Positions 32,757 through 41,759 of a stretch of DNA of 64,000 nt are shown in pieces. A program made the translations under genes and the position numbers. How positions within the stretch are numbered: position 1 is the first letter of the stretch; the number at the start of each line of letters is the position of its first letter. The DNA lies in assembly GCA_902826775.1 (NCBI GenBank), contig CADEHE010000005.1, positions 310,001-374,000 on the forward strand, given 5' to 3'. Below the pieces are notes generated by a model. It was not told where the DNA came from, ran no database searches, and was given only the letters and a program-made list of their open reading frames with translations. The stretch comes from an uncultured Pseudomonadota bacterium (GTDB lineage Bacteria; Pseudomonadota; Gammaproteobacteria; Burkholderiales; JALYOK01).

Positions 32757-34667
32757 CTAGTTGTTTACGACCAGGTGGAGCGCGGGAGGGTTGGGCTGTG
32801 CGTCACGCTTGTTTCGCATGAAGGCGGAAGCTTCAGCGGCCGGCATGGGCTTGGCGAACAGATAGCCTTGCATGGTGTCGCACTGGTGCGCGCGCAGCGC
32901 TTCGTGCTGCTCTACCGTTTCGACGCCTTCCGCGGTTACCGACAAATGCAAATTGTGCGCTAAGCCGATCACGGCGGAAACGATGCTCGCGCTGCCGGCA
33001 TCGGCAAGCATGTCCTTTACAAACGATCGGTCGACTTTTAGGGTGTCGAGACTGAAGCGCTTCAAATAGGCGAGCGAGGAGTAACCGGTGCCGAAGTCAT
33101 CGATGGCGATGCGCACTCCGTGGCCTGCAAGTTCGCGCATGCGCGCCGCGCTCGCGGCAGGATCGTTCATGAGCATGCTTTCGGTCAGTTCTAATTGCAG
33201 CAAGTTCGCGGGAAAGCAGGTGCGCGTCAAGATATCGCGCACGACCGCAACCAAATCGGGATCGCGGAACTGCCGCGCCGACACATTGACCGAGAGCGTC
33301 AACGGGCCGATACCGTCATTCATCCACTGGCGTGTTTGCCGGCAGGCTTCTTCAAGCACCCAAGCGCCGACTGGAACGATCAGTCCGGTTTCTTCCAGGA
33401 TGTCGATGAACTTGATCGGCGGCACCATGCCGAGTTCCGGGCTATTCCAGCGGATTAGGGCTTCGACTCCGGTTACCGTGCCGTCCCCGGCACTTACGAT
33501 CGGCTGGTAGTGCAGCAAGAATTCATTGTTGTTAAGTGCGGCGTGCAGCAAGCGCTCCACGCGCAGGCGCGCCTGCGCGTGATCGTGCTTCGCATGGTCG
33601 TAAACCTGGAAAGTGTCGCCGCGCGACTGTTTGGCGTGTTGCAGTGCGCTATCGGCGTTGCGCAGCAGGTCGTCTCCGCTGGCGCCGTCGTCGGGACCAT
33701 AGGCGATGCCGACGCTTAGCGTGACCAGAAAACTTTGCCCGTTGACGACAAAAGGACTGCGGAACTTTGTGAGCAGTTTTTCGGCCACCAAGCACGCTTG
33801 AGGTTTGTTCGCTACATCGGGTAGCAGCAACACAAACTCGTCGCTGGCCAAGCGCGCCACCACGTCCGTTGTGCGCACTGAATTGACGATACGCTGTGCG
33901 GCAATACGCAGCAACTCATCGCCAACGTGATGTCCAATACTGTCGTTGACCACCTTGAAACGATCTAGGTCCAGATACAAGACAGCCACTTGTGACCCGG
34001 CGCGATTCGCGCGTTCGAGCGCCGCGGCGACTCGATCAAGGAATTCTGTGCGATTCGGTAGATCGGTGATCGAGTCATAGCGAGCCAGGCGCGACAAGTG
34101 CTGTTGCGCGCGCTGCAGCGCGAGCATCGGCAAGCGCCGCATGACGAAACACAAAATCCAAGCAACGCCGGCGCCCAGCAGCAAAAGCCAGCTAGTGGCA
34201 ACGACAACCGGAGCTAGCGAACGTTGGATGCTGAAGTAGCCGATCTTTCTGCCGTCATGCTCGATCGCGCTGACTGCTTCGATGACGGGCCAGGGTAGCG
34301 AATCGCTGCCGGCTTTGACGACAACCTTGCGGCTCGAGTTCAGTAAAGATCTCGTCTCGTAGCGTTCGTTGTACTCATTGTGGTCGATGTCATGCTCAAC
34401 GGAGTCAAGCAGTTCAAGTTCGCTGCCTGGCGAGTTTAAGAGTTCTGGTGTGCGCAGGTCGTCTACCAGCTTGTGCGCAACCATCACGGCACCGATATTC
34501 GTTTCGATGCTGAGGGTGCCGCGGTGATACTGAATCTGCAGCGCTAAGTAGGTGAGGGGAATGGCGAGTCCCACCACGGCCGCAAGCGCGCGGCTCACCA
34601 CGCCGATGTAGGACGCCTGACCGGTGATCGAGGAGTTTTCTCGGGTTGGTTGCGTTGCCTTCATCAT
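32757..34667 (-). CDS. Membrane GGDEF-EAL protein, probable c-di-GMP phosphodiesterase
   Basis: 636 residues. Two membrane segments (ALAAVVGLAIPLTYLALQ and SWLLLLGAGVAWILCFVM) enclose a periplasmic sensor region of about 110 residues. The GGDEF domain (about 195-355) is degenerate: the active loop reads RLASDEFVLLL, so diguanylate cyclase activity is unlikely. The EAL domain keeps its key residues: GVEALIRW, LELTESML, IDDFGTGYSSLAYL, LKVDRSFV, AEGVET. It should therefore degrade c-di-GMP, with the GGDEF domain perhaps a GTP sensor. Start at 34667 (ATGATG); no good ribosome binding site is visible. Confidence 0.9.
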   Translation of the reverse strand: MMKATQPTRENSSITGQASYIGVVSRALAAVVGLAIPLTYLALQIQYHRGTLSIETNIGAVMVAHKLVDDLRTPELLNSPGSELELLDSVEHDIDHNEYNERYETRSLLNSSRKVVVKAGSDSLPWPVIEAVSAIEHDGRKIGYFSIQRSLAPVVVATSWLLLLGAGVAWILCFVMRRLPMLALQRAQQHLSRLARYDSITDLPNRTEFLDRVAAALERANRAGSQVAVLYLDLDRFKVVNDSIGHHVGDELLRIAAQRIVNSVRTTDVVARLASDEFVLLLPDVANKPQACLVAEKLLTKFRSPFVVNGQSFLVTLSVGIAYGPDDGASGDDLLRNADSALQHAKQSRGDTFQVYDHAKHDHAQARLRVERLLHAALNNNEFLLHYQPIVSAGDGTVTGVEALIRWNSPELGMVPPIKFIDILEETGLIVPVGAWVLEEACRQTRQWMNDGIGPLTLSVNVSARQFRDPDLVAVVRDILTRTCFPANLLQLELTESMLMNDPAASAARMRELAGHGVRIAIDDFGTGYSSLAYLKRFSLDTLKVDRSFVKDMLADAGSASIVSAVIGLAHNLHLSVTAEGVETVEQHEALRAHQCDTMQGYLFAKPMPAAEASAFMRNKRDAQPNPPALHLVVNN

Positions 34668-34970
34668 TTCGTTATTAATGGCAGCATTCGCAAAACCTTT
34701 AGCAAAGTCCGGATGCGACCTGTAAATTTGTGTTGCTGCACCATTTCGGGGCGCCGCCAAGGGCGATTCCTTGGACCGCTGAGCGCGCCAAAAGCCTGGC
34801 TGCATCAGCCAGTTACGCATTGCGCGCCGGCGGCGACGGTTGGGATTGCGCCGCGGAAATATCTGCGACGCGGCCGCGGCATGGGCGCCGAACGCAGGGC
34901 GGCCAAAAGCGGGTCGAACGCGCCGCAAAGCAGGCGATGATAGGGTTCGAATCGAAATTGAGGTGCACCC
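34668..34970. other. Gene-free divergent spacer
   Basis: 303 bases between the divergent GGDEF/EAL gene and the small repeat-containing gene. It is GC-rich with several short inverted repeats (for example CGCCGCGG/CCGCGGC pieces) but no consensus promoter. TGAGGTG before the ATG at 34971 is the ribosome binding site of the right-hand gene. Confidence 0.4.
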
Positions 34971-35594
34971 ATGAAATTCGTTAGCAATCTCCTCAAGCAA
35001 CACGCGCAGCGCTATCCGACGATGGAACTCGCCGACATCTATAAGTTGCTGCACCAGGCGGCCACCGGCGCCGCGCATGCGGCGCCGAATTCCTTTGCCC
35101 GCGCCGCGGATGCGGCGCCGAATTCCTTTGCTCGCGCCGCGCATGCGGCGCCGAAGGCTCCTGCTGTCGCTGTACACGCGGCACTACCGAGTTCCCCAGT
35201 TCCGGTGGTGCTGGATGGCTTGCGCCATGAGCTGCTGAGCATGGGCGAGGGACCCGATGAGCCACTCCTTGACCCCATCTCGCCGGACGGCATGTTTGCG
35301 CGCGTGCATTTGCGCCCATACGTGGCGTCGGGCCGGCCGCTCGAGGCGCTCGCAGAGGCTTTCGTTGCGACGATGCAGCAGCCCGCCAATGGTTATGAAA
35401 AGCTTGCGCGCTTTTGTGGTTGTCTAGGCGATCTGGCGGATAGCGGCGCGATCGCCTTCGACGCTGCGCAGGTGCGCGCGTACTTTGCCAAGTTGGCGGC
35501 CGATGGCTATCCGGTGCTGCGCCATTCGGCTGCGTTTCGCGATATCTATCGGCCGGCCTACAGAATCGTTCACGTTGACCTACTGGCGTCGTAG
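34971..35594 (+). CDS. Unrecognised protein with 11-residue tandem repeat
   Basis: 207 residues. The N-terminus MKFVSNLLKQHAQRYPTMEL leads to MELADIYKLLHQAATGAAHA, then a tandem repeat of AAPNSFARAAD/H, then a conserved-looking C-terminal domain (LDGLRHELLSMGEGPDEPLL, GMFARVHLRPYVASGRPLEA, VLRHSAAFRDIYRPAYRIVH). I do not recognise the family. The repeat looks like a recent expansion within a linker between two halves. TGAGGTG lies before the ATG. Confidence 0.7.
   Translation: MKFVSNLLKQHAQRYPTMELADIYKLLHQAATGAAHAAPNSFARAADAAPNSFARAAHAAPKAPAVAVHAALPSSPVPVVLDGLRHELLSMGEGPDEPLLDPISPDGMFARVHLRPYVASGRPLEALAEAFVATMQQPANGYEKLARFCGCLGDLADSGAIAFDAAQVRAYFAKLAADGYPVLRHSAAFRDIYRPAYRIVHVDLLAS
35068..35155 (+). 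repeat. 33-bp tandem repeat in coding sequence
   Basis: Copies at 35068-35100 and 35101-35133 and a 22-base partial copy at 35134-35155; each begins GCGCCGCG and contains GAATTCCTTTGC. The copies differ at only two or three positions, so the duplication is recent, and the frame is kept (11 codons). Confidence 0.9.
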
Positions 35595-35621
35595 GTGCGG
35601 CATATTCGGCTTGCGGCCGCA

Positions 35622-35639
35622 GCGACGCGAATGCGTCGC
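35622..35639. terminator. Hairpin between convergent genes
   Basis: GCGACGC-GAAT-GCGTCGC, a perfect seven-base stem with tetraloop, between the convergent stops at 35594 and 35710. No T tract, so only a candidate. Confidence 0.35.
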
Positions 35640-35709
35640 CGAAACTTGCGTTGCGTGCTGGAGGAAGGCGGTTTGAGCGCGGCGCCGGCGCGCGCTAGTT
35701 AGAGTCTCG

Positions 35710-37266
35710 TTACCAAGTGTAGCGCACACGATAGCGCACCACGCCTTCTTGCCCTTTGCTTAAACGCACTGGAAAGTGGATGGTATGCGCATCCTTCTTT
35801 TCGAACTTGTGCGATTGCGATACCAGTTCCCAGTTGGTCCAACGGTAGAGATGTTCCGCAACGAGTACCTTGGTTGCTTCGTCTTTTTGGTTGCGCACTT
35901 TGACCTCGATTTCCTCTTCGATCATCTTGCGCTTGGTATCAATTTTGTAATCGATTTGCCGGCGCTCGCCGACTATGTCGAAGGCCTGCCCCAGTTTGAT
36001 GCGGATAGTTTCGTCGCGCGGCGTGTGGTCAATGACGTCTTCGCCGATAAATTCCAGAGATTGGTCGGCGTCGTCCAACTTCGACACGCGGACTCGACCT
36101 TGCGGCAACGGCATACCCATGTTGTTTTGCTTGGCGTTCTTGAAGGTCAGATAGACATCGACTTTCTTGTTGGACTGCGTGCCGAACGATTGCTCGGTGT
36201 TTAGACCGCCGTAGAATCCAAAGCCTGGCCCGACCCCATCGTACACGGTCAATTTCTCGCAATCGACGTCATTGGCTCGCGGGAACAATTCGATCTGTTT
36301 GGTGGAGTTCTCCGGTAGTGTGGTTGGCTGGCTCAGCGTGTAGAGGTGGTATTCAAAGAACGCTTTCTCGGAGAACTCCGGGGCGGCTCCTGCCGGTGCG
36401 GCCATCACTTCGGCGCGCATCATCGCGCGGCCTTTGAGCAGGGCAGGTTGCGCACGCTGCACATCGCCGGCGATGAGCTTGAGTTTGCTGTCCGCATAGC
36501 TCGCGCCAGATTGATTGATGATCGATACCCATGCCGACACATCCAACTTGCATTGATCGACGCCTTTGCTAGAGGCTTCCGAAAAGACTAGGTTGTAGTC
36601 CGCCCACCAACTCATGCCTTGAGTCTGGTAGCTCACGCGCGTGCGGTGGCTGCCTTCTTTTTTGGTCGCCACATCCCACACTAAAGTCGGGCGCGTGAGC
36701 AGTCCACCCGGGAGTGTAGGCAGTTTAACCCGGTTGTAATTCTGTATCACGTCTACACTACCGTCGGTATTCTGTAGAACGAGGCCGCCTTGAGTGGCGA
36801 GCAGTTTGCCTTGCGAGATCTCGACCGTGTTGCCGTGCGCTTGCTCGACGGCGATGTCTCGATCGATGAACTTTTGCAGCAGTTTCTCATTGCTGACGAG
36901 ATCGAACTGAAAATTCTGTTCGACCACGCGAGTCTCGCTCGGATCGGTCAGCGAAGAGAAGGCAACGCTTGTTGGATCGATCAGCGCAGCTACATCGGTA
37001 AAGCGCACGATGTTGCGGCCTTTTTCCAGATCGAGGTCGCGTTCTTGCCGCACTACTGCATAACCAGGTACGGCTTGGCCATTGCCGCCGCTGCGAAACA
37101 CTTCCGGTGAAATCGACCCGGGCTGCGCGCTGGAATAAATCGTAATCGAGGTGCTGGTATCTGCCTTCTGTGCGTGTAAAGCCGATGGCGCCAGTGCAGC
37201 GCCAACGCTTATGGCCAGGACGGTACGGGCAAGCACGTCCCGTACAGCGCATTGAACTTGTTTCAT
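35710..37266 (-). CDS. Exported DUF4139-domain protein
   Basis: 518 residues. A signal peptide (VLARTVLAISVGAALAPSALHA) precedes a region of about 470 residues with the DUF4139 pattern: VRFTDVAALIDPTSVAFSSL, VSYQTQGMSWWADYNLVFSE, KLKLIAGDVQR and a C-terminal beta-rich part ending KGQEGVVRYRVRYTW. Function of the family is unknown; the protein is probably periplasmic or outer-membrane associated. ATG 37266 is chosen because GGAG lies five bases upstream; the GTG at 37272 overlaps that signal. It follows the PhoX-like gene by 72 bases in the same direction. Confidence 0.87.
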   Translation of the reverse strand: MKQVQCAVRDVLARTVLAISVGAALAPSALHAQKADTSTSITIYSSAQPGSISPEVFRSGGNGQAVPGYAVVRQERDLDLEKGRNIVRFTDVAALIDPTSVAFSSLTDPSETRVVEQNFQFDLVSNEKLLQKFIDRDIAVEQAHGNTVEISQGKLLATQGGLVLQNTDGSVDVIQNYNRVKLPTLPGGLLTRPTLVWDVATKKEGSHRTRVSYQTQGMSWWADYNLVFSEASSKGVDQCKLDVSAWVSIINQSGASYADSKLKLIAGDVQRAQPALLKGRAMMRAEVMAAPAGAAPEFSEKAFFEYHLYTLSQPTTLPENSTKQIELFPRANDVDCEKLTVYDGVGPGFGFYGGLNTEQSFGTQSNKKVDVYLTFKNAKQNNMGMPLPQGRVRVSKLDDADQSLEFIGEDVIDHTPRDETIRIKLGQAFDIVGERRQIDYKIDTKRKMIEEEIEVKVRNQKDEATKVLVAEHLYRWTNWELVSQSHKFEKKDAHTIHFPVRLSKGQEGVVRYRVRYTW

Positions 37267-37338
37267 CGTCACTCCGATATCATGGATATGCAGCGTAGTA
37301 ACGCAGCGCGAGCGCTAAGGGGTTAACGGCTTGTCGCT

Positions 37339-39303
37339 CTACGTGCCAATAACGTTGCCATCCTCTTTTTGGATCACCACGGTGGCCGAGCGGGGACGTT
37401 GCCCCGCTGCGCCGTCCGGCCAACTGCTCACTGCTTTAGGGTTTGCCGGATCGTTGCGCATGGTGTTGCTTTCGCCGGGATGCTGGATGTTGACGAACAG
37501 CGTGCGCATGTCCGGCGTCATGGTGATCCCGGTGACTTCGGCGCCGCGTGGTGCGGTTAAAAAGCGTTTAATCTGCCCAGTGGTCACATCCGCGCACAAC
37601 ATTTGATTGTTGCCGATATTGGCAAACTCCGGGCGGCCCATTTCGCGCACGAACGCATCGGTTTGGATCCAAAGCACGCCGCGCGGATCGAACCACAAAC
37701 CATCCGGACAGGCGAAGATGTCGCCCTTGATGTTGCCCTTGCGATCGGCTTGCTCTTGCGCGGGGTCGCCGCACTGCACGAACAAGTCCCACTCGAAGGC
37801 GGTCGCGCATGGATCGGCGCCAGTCTCGCGCCAATGCAGGATGTGGCCATAGATGTTTTGGGCGCGTGGGTTGGCGGCGTTCGGGCCCGGCTTGCCCTCC
37901 TTGCCGCGGTCCTCGTTGTTGGTGAGGGTGACGTACGCGTCGCCGGTCACGGGGTGGATCGCGACGCGCTCGGGGCGATCCATTTTTGTCGCGCCGGCAA
38001 TGTCCGCCGCTTGCCGCGTCTTCACGCACACGCTCGCTTGGTCGGGGAAGCCGGCTTCCGCGGTCAAACCGCCGCCGCCCGCGATCAGCGGCAGCCATGC
38101 GCCCTTGCCGTCGGCGTCGTAGCGCGCGACATAGAGTGTGCCGTGATCGAGCAAATTGAAGTTGGCGCGCCGGTCCGCGGGGTTGAAGCGGTCGCGGCTC
38201 ACAAACTTGTAGACGTATTCGAAACGCTCGTCGTCGCCCATGTAGACCACCACGCGTCCGTCTGGCGCCACCACGGTCATCGCGCCTTCGTGCTTGAAGC
38301 GTCCCAGCGCGGTGCGCTTGACCGGCACACTGTGCGGATCGAATGGATCGATTTCAGTGACCCAGCCGAACTGATTCGCTTCGTTCGGATGTTTCGCGGC
38401 ATCGAAGCGCTCGTCAAACTCGTGCCAGCGATAGCCTTGGCCCTTGTCGTTGATGTTATAGCGCTTCTGTTCAGCAGGAATGGTGCCGGATTGATTGACG
38501 ACGTAGAAAGTAAAATTCTCGTCACACGTCAGGTACGTGCCCCACGGCGTGTAGCCGTTGGCGCAGTTGTTCAGAATACCGTGCGCGTTGACGCCGTCGG
38601 GGTGCAGCGCGGACTTCATTAGCGCCGAGCCGGCGGCTGGCCCGGCCACGCGCGCCGGGGTGTTCGGCGTGATGCGGCGCGCGTACTTGGACGGGCGCGC
38701 CACGCCCCAGCGGCCGTTCTGCTCTTGTACTTCGATGATACTGACGCCGTGCGCGGCTTGCGACTTCGCGACCTTGGCCGCGTTCCAATTCGCCATTCCG
38801 TCCGGGTGCAGCAAGCCATCGTCGGCATATTCGTGATTGCAACAGATAAGTCCGCGTTGCGAATCTTCAGCGCGCGGTTGCGCGTCGGGGCGATCGGCCC
38901 AGGCGAACGGAAAAAATTGCATGCCGTCGTGATGCATGCCGGATTGCTTGAGTTGATCATCCGCACTTTGACTGGCGTCTTGCTTAAACGCGGGGCCGTC
39001 AGAAATCGGATCGCCCCAGGCAATGAGCACGGCGGCGCGATAGCCCGCCGGCACCCGCACCATGTCTTCTTTGGAGGATGCAATTGAGGCGAACGTAATC
39101 TCAGGTTGCGTGAACTGGGCCTTGGCGGCAGCCCGCCCCGTTCCCTGCCGCTGGATTGCGACGCAGCCATTTAGCAGAGCCAACGCAGTTGCACTTAGGC
39201 CGCCGACGATGAAACGGCGGCGCGCAGGGTTCGCTGCCACGATGGCCTCGAAACTGAGGTTGGAGGATGTGTTGCTTGTGCCGAGGTCGTCGGGGTCGCG
39301 CAT
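37339..39303 (-). CDS. PhoX-family phosphatase, Tat-exported
   Basis: 654 residues. ARRRFIVGGLSATALALLNG is a Tat signal. The mature part has the PhoX (DUF839) features: GLICCNHEYADDGLLHPDG, RRITPNTPARVAG, NCANGYTPWGTYLTCDENF, TALGRFKHEGAMTV, VVYMGDDERFEYVYKFVS, PERVAIHPVTGDAYVTLTNN. PhoX enzymes are Ca2+/Fe3+-dependent periplasmic phosphomonoesterases that supply phosphate; ligand Cys and Glu residues (CDENF, NHEY) are present. A Pho box was not found in the short divergent spacer to the MoxR gene. Confidence 0.9.
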   Translation of the reverse strand: MRDPDDLGTSNTSSNLSFEAIVAANPARRRFIVGGLSATALALLNGCVAIQRQGTGRAAAKAQFTQPEITFASIASSKEDMVRVPAGYRAAVLIAWGDPISDGPAFKQDASQSADDQLKQSGMHHDGMQFFPFAWADRPDAQPRAEDSQRGLICCNHEYADDGLLHPDGMANWNAAKVAKSQAAHGVSIIEVQEQNGRWGVARPSKYARRITPNTPARVAGPAAGSALMKSALHPDGVNAHGILNNCANGYTPWGTYLTCDENFTFYVVNQSGTIPAEQKRYNINDKGQGYRWHEFDERFDAAKHPNEANQFGWVTEIDPFDPHSVPVKRTALGRFKHEGAMTVVAPDGRVVVYMGDDERFEYVYKFVSRDRFNPADRRANFNLLDHGTLYVARYDADGKGAWLPLIAGGGGLTAEAGFPDQASVCVKTRQAADIAGATKMDRPERVAIHPVTGDAYVTLTNNEDRGKEGKPGPNAANPRAQNIYGHILHWRETGADPCATAFEWDLFVQCGDPAQEQADRKGNIKGDIFACPDGLWFDPRGVLWIQTDAFVREMGRPEFANIGNNQMLCADVTTGQIKRFLTAPRGAEVTGITMTPDMRTLFVNIQHPGESNTMRNDPANPKAVSSWPDGAAGQRPRSATVVIQKEDGNVIGT

Positions 39304-39370
39304 GTGCTTGCTCCATCAAATCCATCGAAGTGGCGCTATTTTAGAGGCAAGGTAGGCGTAGCGCGAACGG

Positions 39371-39376
39371 TATAAT
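39371..39376 (+). promoter_or_regulatory. Perfect -10 hexamer before the MoxR gene
   Basis: TATAAT, 28 bases before the ATG at 39405. No recognisable -35 at the proper distance, so the promoter may need an activator or extended contacts. Confidence 0.45.
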
Positions 39377-39404
39377 GGCCGTGTTGATTTCAAGAGAGAC
39401 GAGC

Positions 39405-40247
39405 ATGCGCTTTGCAGGAACGGATTCCTATGTTGCCACCGATGATTTAATGCTGGCGGTGAACGCTGCGATCACGCTCGAGCGGCCGCTGCTCATCAAG
39501 GGCGAACCCGGCACCGGCAAGACGCTGTTGGCGCAGGAAGTCGCGCGCGCGCTCGCCATGCCGCTGCACGAGTGGCATGTGAAATCCACCACCAAGGCGC
39601 AGCACGGCTTGTATGAGTACGACGCCGTGTCGCGCCTGCGCGATTCGCAGTTGGGTGACGGCCGCGTGCACGATATCCGCAACTATATCGTGCAGGGCAA
39701 ACTTTGGGACGCTTTCGCAGCGGACCAACGCTCAGTGCTGCTCATCGACGAAATCGACAAGGCAGACATCGAGTTTCCCAACGATTTGCTGCGCGAACTC
39801 GATCGCATGGAATTCTACGTCTACGAAACGCGCGAACTAGTGAAGGCGCGCAGCCGGCCCGTGGTGTTCATCACCAGCAACAACGAGAAAGAACTGCCGG
39901 ATGCATTTTTGCGCCGCTGCTTCTTTCATTACATCCGCTTTCCCGATAAGGACACGATGCAACGCATCGTCGACGTGCATTACCCCGGCATCAAGAAGGA
40001 CTTGACGCGCCAAGCCCTCGATGTGTTCTTCGAGCTGCGCGAAGTGCCGGGATTAAAGAAAAAGCCTTCGACGTCCGAGTTGCTCGATTGGTTGAAACTG
40101 CTTATGGCGGAGGACATTCCGCCGGAGGCGCTGCGCAGCCAAGACAGCAGCAAGTTCATCCCGCCGTTATATGGCGCACTGCTGAAAAACGAGCAAGACG
40201 TGCAGTTGTTCGAGCGCCTGGCATTCATGTCGCGGCGAGCACGGTAG
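39405..40247 (+). CDS. MoxR-family AAA ATPase
   Basis: 280 residues. Walker A GEPGTGKT, Walker B SVLLIDEIDKAD, sensor-1 region VVFITSNNEKELPDAFLRRC. This is a MoxR-type AAA+ ATPase, a group that works with VWA proteins as chaperones that insert metals or activate enzymes. ATG 39405 is used because the ATG at 39375 overlaps the -10 element. A small membrane protein and a CoxE-type VWA protein follow, the usual partnership. Confidence 0.93.
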   Translation: MRFAGTDSYVATDDLMLAVNAAITLERPLLIKGEPGTGKTLLAQEVARALAMPLHEWHVKSTTKAQHGLYEYDAVSRLRDSQLGDGRVHDIRNYIVQGKLWDAFAADQRSVLLIDEIDKADIEFPNDLLRELDRMEFYVYETRELVKARSRPVVFITSNNEKELPDAFLRRCFFHYIRFPDKDTMQRIVDVHYPGIKKDLTRQALDVFFELREVPGLKKKPSTSELLDWLKLLMAEDIPPEALRSQDSSKFIPPLYGALLKNEQDVQLFERLAFMSRRAR

Positions 40248-40252
40248 CTTAG

Positions 40253-40459
40253 ATGAGTTTCGGCGAGACGCTGACGCGCTGGGCCATTATCATCGGCTTT
40301 GGCTTGCTCGCTGCCGTCGCTGGGCTTGCCGGCGCGCTGATCATCAGCACGGGCCAGCCTGGCAATGCCCCTGTATTGCTGCTGGTTGCGGCTGCGAGCG
40401 TGGTCATCGCGTTCGTATTGCATCGCAGCTTAAAGCGTTCGCGCAGCAATGGGTCGTGA
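40253..40459 (+). CDS. Small two-span membrane protein
   Basis: 68 residues, five bases after the MoxR stop. Two hydrophobic helices (WAIIIGFGLLAAVAGLAGAL and APVLLLVAAASVVIAFVL) with a basic C-terminal tail. No family recognised and no good ribosome binding site, so translation is probably coupled to the MoxR gene. Confidence 0.6.
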   Translation: MSFGETLTRWAIIIGFGLLAAVAGLAGALIISTGQPGNAPVLLLVAAASVVIAFVLHRSLKRSRSNGS

Positions 40460-40533
40460 TGGGGCTATACCCGTCATAGATGAAATCGGTTTGCCGCTAG
40501 GAATATGAGAAATAGGAAGATCCTGTAACAAGT

Positions 40534-41715
40534 ATGTTGATAGATTTCTTCTTCACCCTGAAACAGCATCAGTTGCCTGTTTCCATCAAGGAGTTTCTGA
40601 CTTTGTTGGAAGCACTGCAGCGCGGTGTTGTTTTCGCCGATCTCGATGAGTTCTACTACCTCTCTCGCGCAAGTTTGGTGAAAGACGAAACACATTTCGA
40701 TAAGTTCGATCGCGCCTTTGCGGAGTACTTTCGTGGCGTGCAGAGCCTGCCCGATGCGCTTGCTTTTCAACTGCCGGAAGAGTGGCTGCGCAAACTGGCC
40801 GAACGCGTGCTGACAGATGAAGAGAAGGCGATGATCGAGGCGCTCGGCGGTTTGGACAAGCTGCTGGAGACGCTCAAGCAGCGCTTGGAGGAGCAGAAGG
40901 GGCGGCACCAAGGCGGCAGCAAGTGGATCGGAACCGCCGGCACTTCGCCGTTCGGCGCGTACGGTTTTAACCCCGAAGGCATTCGCATCGGCCAGGAAGG
41001 TTCGCGCAACCGCCGTGCGGTCAAGGTTTGGGACAAGCGCGAGTACCGCAATCTCGACGATGACGTTGAGCTTGGCACGCGCAACATCAAGATTGCGCTG
41101 CGGCGCTTGCGCAAGTTCGCGCGCGAAGGCGTGCCAGAGGAACTCGACCTCGGCGGCACCATTCGCGCCACTGCGGACAATGCCGGCTGGCTCGATATCA
41201 AACTAGTGCCCGAATTGCGCAACACCATCAAGGTGCTGCTGTTCATGGACATCGGCGGCTCGATGGACGATCACATCAAAGTGTGCGAAGAAGTTTTTTC
41301 CGCAGTGCGTTCAGAGTTTAAACATCTGGAGTATTTCTACTTCCATAACTTCGTTTACGAAAGCGTTTGGAAGGATAATCGCCGCCGCTTCAACGAACGC
41401 ACCAAGACGTACGATCTGATCCACAAGTATGGACCTGACTACAAGCTGGTATTCGTCGGTGATGCGCACATGAGTCCGTACGAAATTCTCGAACCCGGCG
41501 GCAGTATCGAGCACATGAACGAAGAACCCGGTGCGCTATGGCTCAAGCGCCTAACCGAACACTTCAAGCACTCGGTATGGCTAAACCCTATTCCTGAAAG
41601 TCATTGGAACTATGCCGTCTCCATCCAAACCGTGCATCGCTTGATGGAAGGCCGCATGTTCCCGCTCACCTTGGCGGGGTTGGAGCATGCGATGAAGCGG
41701 CTGCTGACTAAGTAG
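40534..41715 (+). CDS. VWA-containing CoxE-family protein
   Basis: 393 residues. The N-terminal part (LIDFFFTLKQHQLPVSIKEF, EFYYLSRASLVKDETHFDKF) and the C-terminal VWA domain with the MIDAS-like LLFMDIGGSMDDH are typical of CoxE/COG3552 proteins encoded beside MoxR ATPases. In CO dehydrogenase systems such proteins help mature the metal centre; here no coxLMS genes are present, so the client is unknown. The molybdopterin oxidoreductase at 27849 is a possible but unsupported client. Confidence 0.92.
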   Translation: MLIDFFFTLKQHQLPVSIKEFLTLLEALQRGVVFADLDEFYYLSRASLVKDETHFDKFDRAFAEYFRGVQSLPDALAFQLPEEWLRKLAERVLTDEEKAMIEALGGLDKLLETLKQRLEEQKGRHQGGSKWIGTAGTSPFGAYGFNPEGIRIGQEGSRNRRAVKVWDKREYRNLDDDVELGTRNIKIALRRLRKFAREGVPEELDLGGTIRATADNAGWLDIKLVPELRNTIKVLLFMDIGGSMDDHIKVCEEVFSAVRSEFKHLEYFYFHNFVYESVWKDNRRRFNERTKTYDLIHKYGPDYKLVFVGDAHMSPYEILEPGGSIEHMNEEPGALWLKRLTEHFKHSVWLNPIPESHWNYAVSIQTVHRLMEGRMFPLTLAGLEHAMKRLLTK

Positions 41716-41730
41716 GTGCTGAGCGCCGGG

Positions 41731-41750
41731 CCTGCGGCTCGGGCCGCAGG
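41731..41750. terminator. Bidirectional hairpin between convergent genes
   Basis: CCTGCGGC-TCGG-GCCGCAGG, perfect eight-base stem, between the stops at 41715 (+) and 41760 (-). It lacks a T run on either side. Confidence 0.5.
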
Positions 41751-41759
41751 TTCAACGTT

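Noticed and set aside
34668-35177. N-terminal extension of the GGDEF/EAL protein to 35177
   Set aside because: It is a shadow of the divergent gene at 34971, low in complexity and Arg-rich.
40534-41715. Carbon monoxide dehydrogenase cluster
   Set aside because: Only MoxR and CoxE-like genes are present, with no coxL, coxM or coxS.
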